Positions 52,633 to 61,501 of a DNA stretch of 64,000 bases are shown in pieces. A program made the translations under genes and the position numbers. The notes beneath the pieces were generated by a model, which was not told the origin of the DNA, did no database searches, and saw only the letters and a program-made list of their open reading frames with translations. Each line of letters begins with the position of its first letter. Position 1 is the first letter of the stretch. The DNA comes from Halospina denitrificans (GTDB lineage: Bacteria; Pseudomonadota; Gammaproteobacteria; Pseudomonadales; Oleiphilaceae), in contig NZ_SOAX01000003.1 of the NCBI RefSeq assembly GCF_004364635.1, positions 61,442-125,441 on the forward strand, given 5' to 3'.

Positions 52633-54051
52633 ATGACCAAGACGCTCTACGAAGATGTTGCCGGACAGATCGCGCAGCAGATCGAGGATGGGGTCTACAG
52701 CCCCGGTGACCGCCTCCCGGGGGTGCGCAAGCTGTCCCAGCAGTTCGGCGTAAGCCTTGCGACCGCCGTGGAGGCCTGCCAGCTGCTGGAAGACCGGGGT
52801 ATCATCCGCGCCCGCCCCCGCTCCGGATTCTATGTGCAGGAGCCCGACGCAACTCCCGTTGAATGGCAAAAACCCGAGAGCACCGAAGACGGCCCGACCC
52901 TGGTTACTGGCCAGGCCCGGGTGCTCGAGTTGATCAGCCATCACAGCGACCCCGCCATCCTGCCCCTGGGGACCGCCGTCCCTGACGCCGAACTGCTTCC
53001 GCTCACCGCCCTCGACCGCTGCTTCGGCCATGCCCGGCGGGTCCACAAGAACCGTATCGCCTCCTATGACTTCCCGCCGGGCCACGAATCGCTCCGCGTA
53101 CAGATTGCGCGGCGCATGGCGGACGCCGGCTGCCATATCAGCCCGGACGATGTCGTAATCACCGGCGGATGCCAGGAATCCCTCTCACTGAGCCTGCGTG
53201 CGGTTGCCAGCCCAGGCGATGTCATCGCCATCGAATCGCCCACATTCTACGGCATTCTCCAGGCCATCGAGTCCCAGGGCATGCGGGCGCTGGAACTGCC
53301 TACCGAGCCCGGCGGCGGCATCCACCCCGAGACGCTGGAGAACGCCATCAACCGCTGGCCCATACAGGCCTGTGTCGCCATGCCCAATTATGGCAACCCC
53401 CTCGGGCATCTGGCCTCCAATGAGCGCAAGGAAGCCACTGTGAAGCTGCTGGCGGACCACGGAATTCCGCTTATCGAGGACGACGTCTACGGCGAACTGG
53501 GCTTTTCGGGCGACCGGCCCTGGGCCGCCAAGGCCTGGGACACGGATGGAGGCGTCCTGTACTGCAGCTCCTTTTCCAAGACTCTGGGCTCGGGCATGCG
53601 AATCGGCTGGGCCGTTCCCGGACGCTTCCGGGACCAACTGACGTATCTCAAGTACGCCACCAACCAGGCTGCCCCGACCCTGCAGACCCTTGCCCTGGCC
53701 CGTTTTCTGGACCAGGGCGGCTACGATCGCTACCTGCGCCGGATAAGGCGCATCTACCAGCGCCAGGTCAACCGGGTAGCCCGAGGGATACAGGAGCATT
53801 TCCCAAAGGGCACGCGCGTCAGCCGGCCACGGGGCGGTTTCGTTCTCTGGGTGGAACTGCCGGAGCATGCGAACACGCTAAACCTGCAGCAGGAAGCCCT
53901 GGCGGAAGGCATCAGCATTGCGCCGGGCCCCCTGTTTTCCTCAACGGAGCGGTTCCAGCGTTATCTCAGGGTGAACTGCGGCGTTGCGGACGCGGATCGT
54001 GTCGACGCCGCCATTGCGCGCCTCGGGCGTCTTACCCGCCAACGGTCCTGA
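52633..54051 (+). CDS. MocR-type regulator (GntR HTH fused to PLP aminotransferase fold)
   Basis: A 472-residue fusion. GntR winged helix at 1-75 (SPGDRLPGVRKLSQQFGVSLATAVEACQLLEDRG, in parts), a linker, then an aminotransferase class I fold at about 110-465 with NYGNPLG, EDDVYGEL and the PLP Lys in SSFSKTLGSGMRIGW. Such proteins usually use PLP or an amino-acid adduct as signal and often control a divergent neighbour; here that would be the GSMT-like gene. No partner metabolite can be named. Confidence 0.88.
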   Translation: MTKTLYEDVAGQIAQQIEDGVYSPGDRLPGVRKLSQQFGVSLATAVEACQLLEDRGIIRARPRSGFYVQEPDATPVEWQKPESTEDGPTLVTGQARVLELISHHSDPAILPLGTAVPDAELLPLTALDRCFGHARRVHKNRIASYDFPPGHESLRVQIARRMADAGCHISPDDVVITGGCQESLSLSLRAVASPGDVIAIESPTFYGILQAIESQGMRALELPTEPGGGIHPETLENAINRWPIQACVAMPNYGNPLGHLASNERKEATVKLLADHGIPLIEDDVYGELGFSGDRPWAAKAWDTDGGVLYCSSFSKTLGSGMRIGWAVPGRFRDQLTYLKYATNQAAPTLQTLALARFLDQGGYDRYLRRIRRIYQRQVNRVARGIQEHFPKGTRVSRPRGGFVLWVELPEHANTLNLQQEALAEGISIAPGPLFSSTERFQRYLRVNCGVADADRVDAAIARLGRLTRQRS

Positions 54052-54090
54052 AATCGGAATAGGGAGGCATGAGTGAGAATCTTTGTCTCT

Positions 54091-56784
54091 CTATGATCCT
54101 CGCGATACCTCCAATATCCGTTTTTCAAGCTCCACCACGGGCAGCACGGTCAGCGCCAGGGGTACGAGCACGGCCCAATACCAAACCGGCATGGCCGCCG
54201 AGCCCATGAGCATCTGAACCCCGGGCGTGTAAGTAAACACCAACTGCAGCGCCAGCACGAGTCCGATGGATTTCCAGACCGCCGGGTTACCCGTGAAATC
54301 ACGCCAATGCCGCAGTCGCCGCTCAAGCAGCCGGGCACTGAGCAGATAGGCCGCCTCGAACAGCACCAGGGCATTGACGGCTGCCGTGCGTGCCACATCA
54401 AGTGGGACATCGGCGCGTCGCAGGAATCCGTAAAACCCGAATGTGCCCACCAGCATCACGACCGCAACCAGCGCGATCCGAAGCAGCAGCTGTGCGGAGA
54501 CGATAGGCTCGCCAGGCGCTCGCGGGCGACGCCGCATCACTTCGTCCCTGGGTGGTTCGAATGCGAGTGCAAGCCCCAGAGTGGCGGCGGTAACCATGTT
54601 CACCCATAGAATCTGCACCGGGGTCACCGGCAGCTCCATACCGATCAGAACCGCGGCAATAATCGCCATGGCTTCACCGCCGTTGGTCGGCAGAAGAAAG
54701 AGTACCGAGCGCTTGATGTTGTCGTAAGCCGCCCGGCCAAGGCGTACCGCGGCTGCAATGGAGGCGAAGTTATCATCGGTAAGGACAATCTCGGCCGCCT
54801 CCTTCGCCACCTCGGTGCCCTTTTTACCCATGGCCACTCCCACATCGGCGCGCTTGAGCGCGGGAGCATCATTCACTCCGTCCCCGGTCATCGCCACCAC
54901 TTCGCCGTTCGCCTGCAGCGCCTGAACGAGCCGCAGCTTGTGACCGGGGCTGACCCTGGCGAACACATCGGTGTCGGCCACCCGGGTACTCAGAGCCGCC
55001 TCATCCAGGGCATCAAGATCCGTTCCGGTGAGCACCCGCTCGCCATCGCCGATGCCCATCTTCGCGCCGATCGCGCAAGCAGTACGGGCATGGTCCCCCG
55101 TGATCATTTTCACCCGGATTCCCGCCGAGCGGCATTCGGCAACCGCGTCCACCGCATCCTGCCGGGGAGGATCAATAAGCCCCAGGACCCCCAGGAGCAC
55201 GAGGCTCCCGTCAACGTCCTCGGGGGCCAGTTCCGATTGATCCCCCGAGACCCATCGCTGCGCCACAGCGATTACCCGCTGACCCTCGGCTGCAATCCGC
55301 TCAGCCAACTCATGCCAGGCGTTGGCATCAAGTTCTTCAGTCGAATCCCCCTGCAGCACATGACTGCACATGGTCAGCACCTGCTCCGGCGCACCCTTCA
55401 CGACAATGCGCAGGCCATCATCAAACCGATTGAGAGTGGCCATGTATCGATTCTCCGAAGAGAAGGGAATGCTGTCGACACGCGGTGCGGCTTGTTTCTC
55501 CGCGCCCGGCTCAAGTCCGGCTTTCAGGGCCAGTGTGAGGAGCGCGCCTTCCGTCGGATCCCCCTGGAGCTGCCATTCCCCGTCTTCGTCCTGTTCGAGT
55601 TCAGCCTCATTGCACAGCAGCCCGCAGCGCACGAGTGCCATCACATCGGGAGCCGCCGCCAGGTCGAGCGCTGCGCCGTCGCATTCAATTCGACCCCGTG
55701 GGGCGTACCCTGTGCCCGTAACCCGGGCTTCGATCGCGGCCGTTCTCAGGGTCACGGCGGTCATTTCATTACGGGTGAGCGTGCCCGTTTTATCGGAGCA
55801 GATGGTGGTTACCGAGCCCAGGGTTTCAGCAGCATACATGTGCCGGATAACGGCCCGCCGTTGCGCCATGGCCTGCACGCCAACCGCCAGGGTTATCGTC
55901 ATGATGGCGGGCAATCCCTGAGGGATAGCAGCGACAGCGATGCCGACGGAGGCGAGAAACGCCTCCGCCAGAGGATAGTCGCGAACGAGAACCGCCAGAC
56001 CGAAAATCGATGCCGCCAGGGCGATGATGGCGACCGCCAGACGCTGGCTGAAGGAGTGGATCTGGCGCATCAGCGGCGTAGCAACCTTCTCCACCCCGGC
56101 GAGCATGGAACTCATCGCTCCAATAGCGGTGCTCGCACCAATAGCAACAACCACACCCTCGCCTTCACCGCTTCGCACCAGAGTCCCGGAGAATGCCATA
56201 TCGAAACGATCCCCCAGGAGCGCGTCCGCCTCAACCGGATCCGATTGCTTTTCCGCGGGTTCGGATTCCCCGGTTAGCACTGCCTCATCGATGAGCAGAT
56301 TCCGTGCCCTGAGAAGACGAATATCCGCCGGAACCTTGTCCCCGGCCGACAGCAGCACTATGTCGCCCGGCACGAGTTCGGTTGCATCGACTACGCGGCG
56401 CCGCCCATCCCGCCAAACTCGTGCACTAGGGGATAGCAACCCCTTGAGGGCTGCCAACGCACGCTCCGCACGCCCTTCCTGCACAAAACCGATACCAGCG
56501 TTGATCACGACGATCCCGGCAATTGCCGATGTGTCGATCCAGTGGCCGAGCGTTGCCGTGATCGCGGCGGCCACAATGAGGACGTAGACCAGGGTGTTCC
56601 GGAACTGATCCAGAAAGCGGGCAACGGGCCCCCGCTTTCGCTGGCTGGGTAGTTGATTGAATCCGTATTGCTGGCGCCGCCGCTCGACTTCGTGCTCCGA
56701 AAGCCCCTGGCCATCAGCATCGAGAGCATCAAGGACGGCAGCACCTGGCTGCGCATGGGCCGGGGTCTTCTGGGCCTCGTTCAT
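54091..56784 (-). CDS. P-type cation-transporting ATPase (P2 type)
   Basis: An 897-residue membrane pump. Cytoplasmic N-tail, about ten membrane helices, the TGES actuator loop (LTGESEPAEK), phosphorylation site SDKTGTLTRNEM (Asp near 333), hinge GDGVNDAPALKRADVG and a six-helix C-terminal domain. The helix 4 motif VAAIPQGLPAIM is like the PEGLP/PxGLP of Ca/Na/K-type P2 pumps rather than the CPx of heavy-metal pumps. The ion is uncertain. It lies upstream of no same-strand partner and follows ppsA, 131 bp away. Confidence 0.9.
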   Translation of the reverse strand: MNEAQKTPAHAQPGAAVLDALDADGQGLSEHEVERRRQQYGFNQLPSQRKRGPVARFLDQFRNTLVYVLIVAAAITATLGHWIDTSAIAGIVVINAGIGFVQEGRAERALAALKGLLSPSARVWRDGRRRVVDATELVPGDIVLLSAGDKVPADIRLLRARNLLIDEAVLTGESEPAEKQSDPVEADALLGDRFDMAFSGTLVRSGEGEGVVVAIGASTAIGAMSSMLAGVEKVATPLMRQIHSFSQRLAVAIIALAASIFGLAVLVRDYPLAEAFLASVGIAVAAIPQGLPAIMTITLAVGVQAMAQRRAVIRHMYAAETLGSVTTICSDKTGTLTRNEMTAVTLRTAAIEARVTGTGYAPRGRIECDGAALDLAAAPDVMALVRCGLLCNEAELEQDEDGEWQLQGDPTEGALLTLALKAGLEPGAEKQAAPRVDSIPFSSENRYMATLNRFDDGLRIVVKGAPEQVLTMCSHVLQGDSTEELDANAWHELAERIAAEGQRVIAVAQRWVSGDQSELAPEDVDGSLVLLGVLGLIDPPRQDAVDAVAECRSAGIRVKMITGDHARTACAIGAKMGIGDGERVLTGTDLDALDEAALSTRVADTDVFARVSPGHKLRLVQALQANGEVVAMTGDGVNDAPALKRADVGVAMGKKGTEVAKEAAEIVLTDDNFASIAAAVRLGRAAYDNIKRSVLFLLPTNGGEAMAIIAAVLIGMELPVTPVQILWVNMVTAATLGLALAFEPPRDEVMRRRPRAPGEPIVSAQLLLRIALVAVVMLVGTFGFYGFLRRADVPLDVARTAAVNALVLFEAAYLLSARLLERRLRHWRDFTGNPAVWKSIGLVLALQLVFTYTPGVQMLMGSAAMPVWYWAVLVPLALTVLPVVELEKRILEVSRGS

Positions 56785-56915
56785 ATCAAATCTATCCCAC
56801 CCTTTCAGTCAGAGATTACACTATGCGTTCAGGCCGCCGAACGCGCCAGGAAGGATAGACATCACAGTGAATTCAGGCTCGTGAATCCGTGCAACCATGC
56901 CCGACCCGCCTACGA

Positions 56916-59318
56916 TTAGTCCCTGGGGTTGGCGGGCTCCCCGGATTCCGCTTCCGCCACGTGGAGCTTCACCGCAATGAAGCTGTCCGGATTCACTGAT
57001 ATGGAGCCGATGCCGGCCCCCACCAGAAAACGGGCGAAATCGGGGTGGTCGCTGGGCGCCTGACCGCAGAGGCCTGTCTTGCAACCCTGCTCATGGGCCG
57101 TCGAAATAAGCTGGCTTATCATGCGGGTCACCGCCGGCCGGCGTTCATCAAAGAGCCCCGAAAGCCGATCGGAGTCACGGTCGACGCCCAGAACCAGCTG
57201 CGTCAGGTCGTTGCTGCCAATGGAGAAGCCATCAAACCGACTCGCGAATGCCTCGGCCTCGATCACGTTGGAAGGAACCTCCGCCATCACATACACCTCG
57301 AGATCATTCACGCCCCGCTCAAGACCGTTGCCTGCCATTTCCGCGAGCACCTTGTCCGCCTCCTCCGGCGTGCGACAGAACGGGATCATGACCACAACAT
57401 TGCGGAACCCCATTTCCTCGCGGACCTTGCGGATAGCGCGGCATTCCAGCGCAAAACCCTCGCGATAGTCGGCATCGTAATAGCGGCTTGCCCCACGCCA
57501 GCCAAGCATGGGGTTCTCCTCCTCCGGCTCGAACGCGGCCCCACCAATAAGCCGTGCGTACTCGTTGGTCTTGAAATCACTCATTCGCACAATTGCCGGT
57601 TCCGGATAAAAGACCGCGGCGAGGCGCCCCAGCGAACGGGCAAGCTGGTCAACGAAATATTCCGGTTTATCGTCGTAACCCCGCGTGAGCTCCCCGATGC
57701 GCTCCCGGGTGTCCGGATCGTCGATATCCGGCCAGCGAACCAGCGCCATGGGGTGAATCTTGATGGTGTTGTTGATAATGAACTCCATACGGGCCAGCCC
57801 CACACCCTGGGCGGGCAAGCGCCACCACCGCTGGGCAGCGGCAGGATTGGCCAGATTCAGCATGACGCGGGTGCGGGTATCCGGGATATCATCCAGGGAC
57901 AGGGTCTCGGCGCTGAAGTCGAGTTCCCCCTCATAGACAAAACCCTCGTCACCCTCGGCGCAGGACACCGTCACCTGCTGGCCGTCCTTCAGGACCTGGG
58001 TTCCGCTTCCCGTCCCCACGATCGCGGGCAATCCCAGTTCCCGGCTGACAATGGCAGCGTGGGAGGTTCGGCCGCCGTGATCCGTTACAATGGCGGCGGC
58101 GCGCTTCATAATCGGGATCCAGTCCGGATCCGTCATCCCGGTGACCAGCACGCCATCCTCGACGAAATCCTCAATCTCATCGGGGCTGGCCAGTTTACAG
58201 ACAGGGCCGGCCGCCACCGCATCGCCAATGCTCAATCCCTGGACCAGGCAGGTGCCGCTTTCATTCAGGCGGTAACGTTTGAGTTCGCCGCCGCCGCGTT
58301 GTGACTGAACGGTCTCAGGTCGGGCCTGAACAATATAGAGCGAACCATCGGTGCCGTCCTTGGCCCACTCCATATCCATGGCCTGACCGTAATGGTCTTC
58401 TATGGCCACTGCCCAACGGGCAAGCTGGAGAATCTCATCATCCGTCAGCACGCATTTCAGCTGTTCCTCCCGCGAGGTGTCGACAAGCCGTGTCACTTCA
58501 CTCCCCTGGTCGGAATACACCAGCTTCCTTCCCTTGGCGCCCGCACGCTTTTCGATGATGGGCCGGGTTCCGGGCGTGTCGAGGAGCGGTTTGAAGACCA
58601 TGTATTCATCCGGGTCCACACTGCCCTGAACCACGGTCTCACCCAGGCCCCAGTTGGCATTGATCAGTACGGCACGCGGGAATCCGGTTTCCGTGTCAAT
58701 GGAAAACATCACCCCCGAGCCGGCCAGGTCGGAACGCACCATGCGCTGTACGCCCACGGACAGGGCGACTTTCATATGATCGAACCCGTTGTTGTTGCGG
58801 TAGGTGATGGCGCGATCGGTGAACAGCGACGCGAAACAACGCCGGCAGGCATCAAGCAGTGCCTCTTCGCCGCGAATATTGAGAAACGTCTCCTGCTGGC
58901 CCGCAAAACTGGCCTCGGGCAGATCCTCGGCCGTAGCACTGGAGCGCACCGCCACATCCGGCTCATCCTGCCCGAGCCGTTCGGCCATTTCCCTGTAGGA
59001 GTCCTTGATCGCCCGGGCCAGCTCAGGGGGGAAGTCGGTGTCGTTAAACAAGGCCCGGATCTGCCTTCCCGTACTGGCAAGCCCCTGATCCCCTCGCTCA
59101 AAAGCCTGCAACTGGTCGGTTATCCTGCCAACCAGTCCGTTGGCCTCCAGAAAGCCCCAATACGCGTTGGCCGTGGTGGCGAATCCCTCCGGCACCCGGA
59201 CTCCGGCCGCGCGCAGAGCGCTGGTCATCTCGCCAAGTGACGCATTCTTGCCGCCGACCAGCGCCACATCCCGGTAGTCAATCTGCTCCAGGGGTCGGAC
59301 AGAATCCTGATTATCCAT
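56916..59318 (-). CDS. ppsA: Phosphoenolpyruvate synthase
   Basis: Converts pyruvate and ATP to PEP, AMP and phosphate. About 800 residues: N-terminal ATP-grasp domain (LVGGKNASLGEM, VAVRSSATAEDLPEASFAGQQETFLN in parts), phospho-His swivel (TDHGGRTSHAAIVSREL), and PEP/pyruvate barrel (PFCRTPEEAD, FSIGSNDLTQLVLGVDRDS, GLCGQAPSDHP). I chose the ATG at 59318; an upstream in-frame ATG at 59378 would overlap a TTGAC-type palindrome. It supports gluconeogenesis and so glycogen synthesis from C3 acids. Confidence 0.93.
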   Translation of the reverse strand: MDNQDSVRPLEQIDYRDVALVGGKNASLGEMTSALRAAGVRVPEGFATTANAYWGFLEANGLVGRITDQLQAFERGDQGLASTGRQIRALFNDTDFPPELARAIKDSYREMAERLGQDEPDVAVRSSATAEDLPEASFAGQQETFLNIRGEEALLDACRRCFASLFTDRAITYRNNNGFDHMKVALSVGVQRMVRSDLAGSGVMFSIDTETGFPRAVLINANWGLGETVVQGSVDPDEYMVFKPLLDTPGTRPIIEKRAGAKGRKLVYSDQGSEVTRLVDTSREEQLKCVLTDDEILQLARWAVAIEDHYGQAMDMEWAKDGTDGSLYIVQARPETVQSQRGGGELKRYRLNESGTCLVQGLSIGDAVAAGPVCKLASPDEIEDFVEDGVLVTGMTDPDWIPIMKRAAAIVTDHGGRTSHAAIVSRELGLPAIVGTGSGTQVLKDGQQVTVSCAEGDEGFVYEGELDFSAETLSLDDIPDTRTRVMLNLANPAAAQRWWRLPAQGVGLARMEFIINNTIKIHPMALVRWPDIDDPDTRERIGELTRGYDDKPEYFVDQLARSLGRLAAVFYPEPAIVRMSDFKTNEYARLIGGAAFEPEEENPMLGWRGASRYYDADYREGFALECRAIRKVREEMGFRNVVVMIPFCRTPEEADKVLAEMAGNGLERGVNDLEVYVMAEVPSNVIEAEAFASRFDGFSIGSNDLTQLVLGVDRDSDRLSGLFDERRPAVTRMISQLISTAHEQGCKTGLCGQAPSDHPDFARFLVGAGIGSISVNPDSFIAVKLHVAEAESGEPANPRD

Positions 59319-59377
59319 AGCCGCACCGCCAATTGTTGAATCCCCATCAACGGTGCGCCCCCTACCCGCCTTACGCA

Positions 59378-59391
59378 TTGACGCAGGTCAG
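59378..59391. promoter_or_regulatory. Fnr/FixK-type site upstream of ppsA
   Basis: TTGAC-GCAG-GTCAG, one mismatch, 60 bp before the ppsA start. No good -10 lies at the class II distance (CACCGT there; GTTGAT 36 bp away), so it is the weakest of the eight sites. Confidence 0.4.
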
Positions 59392-59428
59392 CACCGGTGG
59401 CGACAGGCGCACAAAGCTCTGGATCCAA

Positions 59429-60178
59429 TCAATCAGCCGTATCGCCAGCAATTAACGCCTGCAGTTGCTCCGCGTTGGAGGCCGCGTAACCGTGGGCATC
59501 ATTATCGAAATAGACGTACACTGACTTGCCTTCATCCGCCCAACCCACCAGCCTCTGCTTCCACTCATCGAGTACCTGCCGGCCATAGCATCCTTCATAG
59601 GCATCATCCGGGCCATGCAAGCGCACGTAGACGAAGTCCGTGGTCACCACCTCCGGAGCTCGCTGCCCAGCCAGATCGTAAATGCAGAAGGCAGCCCGGT
59701 ATTGGTGAAGAAGGTCATAGACCGAAGCCGTGTGCCAGCTCGGGTCCCGGAACTCGAACGCGTAATGAAGTTCGGGGTCCAGGGATTTCAGGAATGCCTC
59801 CAGACGGCCGGGATTCACTCGCCAGCGCGGTGGCAACTGAAACAACACAGGTCCCAGGCGGTCCTCCAGATATCGGATCCGATTGAGGAAGTTCGGGACT
59901 CCCTCCTCGGGATCCTTCAGTTTCTTCATGTGCGTTATGTAGCGACTCGCCTTGACCGCGAACCGAAACCCCTCAGGCACCGCCTTACGCCACTGAACCA
60001 GGGCCGCAGCGGACGGCAGCTGATAGAACGTGTTGTTGATTTCCACGGTCCCCAGACGTGTCGCGTAATACCGGAGCCAATCCTCTTCATGGCATCCCTG
60101 TGGATAGAAAGGCCCCTGCCAGTGTCCGTATCGCCACCCGGAAGTCCCGATATGAATGGCCGCTTCCTGATTTATCAC
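59429..60178 (-). CDS. DUF72 (YecE-like) protein
   Basis: A 249-residue TIM-barrel-like protein: IHIGTSGWRYGHWQGPFYP, TVEINNTFYQLPSAAALVQW, FAVKASRYITHMKKL, LFQLPPRW, and FVYVRLHGPDDAYEG with VYFDNDAHGYAASNA. Function of the family is unsettled. The GTG at 60178 has GGAGG seven bases upstream, better than the distal in-frame ATG at 60211. It sits downstream of no obvious operon. Confidence 0.85.
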   Translation of the reverse strand: MINQEAAIHIGTSGWRYGHWQGPFYPQGCHEEDWLRYYATRLGTVEINNTFYQLPSAAALVQWRKAVPEGFRFAVKASRYITHMKKLKDPEEGVPNFLNRIRYLEDRLGPVLFQLPPRWRVNPGRLEAFLKSLDPELHYAFEFRDPSWHTASVYDLLHQYRAAFCIYDLAGQRAPEVVTTDFVYVRLHGPDDAYEGCYGRQVLDEWKQRLVGWADEGKSVYVYFDNDAHGYAASNAEQLQALIAGDTAD

Positions 60179-60335
60179 GCTTTGTCCTCCCCCAACGGGC
60201 CCTGATGCCACTCAATCAACACCGAGCTTCTGAACCACGTCGATGCAACTGCCACTCAGTGGCTGGGTTTTGAGTGTAGTTATCCAACACCGTACCCAAT
60301 ACGCATTCAAACAGTCGCGTCCCTCTGACGCTGTG

Positions 60336-60349
60336 TTGACCGCCGTCAT
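60336..60349. promoter_or_regulatory. Fnr/FixK-type site upstream of the hydrolase gene
   Basis: TTGAC-CGCC-GTCAT, one mismatch. CAGAAT (60373-60378, four of six matches) is centred 33 bp downstream, predicting a start near 60384 and a leader of about 34 bases. Confidence 0.45.
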
Positions 60350-60417
60350 CGAACGCGCCGCTCACACCCGCGCAGAATACAGAAAAGCACCCCTTAACCC
60401 ACTAAAAGAGCCAGCCC

Positions 60418-61074
60418 ATGACGATTCCGGCCCCCGAAAGCGTCATCGTCAACACCCCTGACAGCCAGCTCAATGGCGATCTGACCGTACCTCCCGGGGC
60501 CACCGGGGTCGTGGTGTTCGCCCATGGCAGCGGCAGTAGCCGTTTCAGCCGACGCAACCGGGACGTTGCCCAAACCCTGAACGAAGGTGGACTCGCCACC
60601 TTGCTCATGGACCTGCTCACGGCCGAGGAAGACGAGAGGGATCGTTATACCCGCGAGTATCGCTTCGACATTGCAATGCTTGGTCGGCGACTCGTGGGTG
60701 CGGTGGACTGGTTGGCTCAGAACCCCGCCACTCACGGACTGCCCATCGGCTGTTTTGGCGCCAGCACCGGTGCGGCGGCCGCGCTGATCGCGGCCGCAGA
60801 GCGCCCGCAGGCGGTCAGCGCTGTAGTATCGCGTGGCGGTCGAGCAGATCTGGCCGGTGACGCCTTAACGAGGGTACGCGCACCGACCCTGCTCATTGTG
60901 GGCGGGCGTGATCAACCGGTGATCGATATGAATCTGCAAGCAAGGAGCCGAATGCAGGCAGTCACGGAATTGGAGATCGTTGACAATGCCACTCACCTGT
61001 TCGAAGAACCCGGCGCTCTGGAGCAGGTTGCTGGGCTCGCCCGGGACTGGTTTCAAACGCATTGTCGTGACTGA
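60418..61074 (+). CDS. Dienelactone-hydrolase-like alpha/beta hydrolase
   Basis: A 218-residue alpha/beta hydrolase: oxyanion loop VVFAHGSGSSRFSRRN, nucleophile Ser in GCFGASTGAAAAL, Asp in IVGGRDQPVID and His in NATHLFEEPG. In other bacteria this type occurs alone or fused to a phosphoribosyltransferase domain, and it is frequent in stress or low-oxygen gene groups. Substrate unknown. The ribosome site before the ATG is weak (AAAGAGCC). Confidence 0.8.
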   Translation: MTIPAPESVIVNTPDSQLNGDLTVPPGATGVVVFAHGSGSSRFSRRNRDVAQTLNEGGLATLLMDLLTAEEDERDRYTREYRFDIAMLGRRLVGAVDWLAQNPATHGLPIGCFGASTGAAAALIAAAERPQAVSAVVSRGGRADLAGDALTRVRAPTLLIVGGRDQPVIDMNLQARSRMQAVTELEIVDNATHLFEEPGALEQVAGLARDWFQTHCRD

Positions 61075-61501
61075 ACTTAAGACGGCAATTATCCCCTCCT
61101 GCTGATGCATCATCAGAGTGGGCCGGCCGTAAGGACTCTCGTCCAGTTGCCATACAAAGCTCTTGTCGATCTTGATTTCGTCGAAGAAGTAATCCAGAGG
61201 CAGGCGAACAGGGTTGGGTGCTTACCGGTCGAGTCTACTTCGGAACCAACGGGGCATGGGGCTCAACACCTTCGACACGGCCTTCCGGGTCGTGGCTTTT
61301 GATCGAGACGTATCGCGTGCTGCGACCCGGTATTGCTGGACGACACAGGGTTCACCGCACTGGCCTGGGTGCAGACCTTAACGAAATCATTAGAAAAAAC
61401 GAGAGAGATAGAATCGCTACGTGCCGGCTACGGCAACGGGGCTTTTGTCGTCGTAACGGGACAGCGGCAGGGCTGATGACGGTCATGATCCGGAGATAAA
61501 A
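61075..61501. other. Gene-poor spacer with decayed sequence
   Basis: 427 bp between the hydrolase and the ZIP gene. Apart from an EAL-like fragment at 61130-61221, I see only short frames without a recognisable family and no clear repeats. The last 20 bases include CCGGAG, the ribosome site of the ZIP gene. Confidence 0.6.
61130..61221 (-). pseudogene. Fragment resembling an EAL (c-di-GMP phosphodiesterase) domain
   Basis: In one minus-strand frame it reads APNPVRLPLDYFFDEIKIDK then SFVWQLDESPYG. The string LPLD...IKIDKSFV is the conserved loop of EAL domains (LPxDxLKIDxSFV), with a small insertion. The frame is closed by a stop just upstream and no other EAL motif remains, so it can only be a relic. 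A chance match cannot be fully excluded. Confidence 0.45.

Noticed and set aside
54940..56277. Long plus-strand open frame opposite the P-type ATPase
   Set aside because: Low-complexity, His/Arg-rich translation typical of an antisense frame; the ATPase motifs on the other strand are complete.
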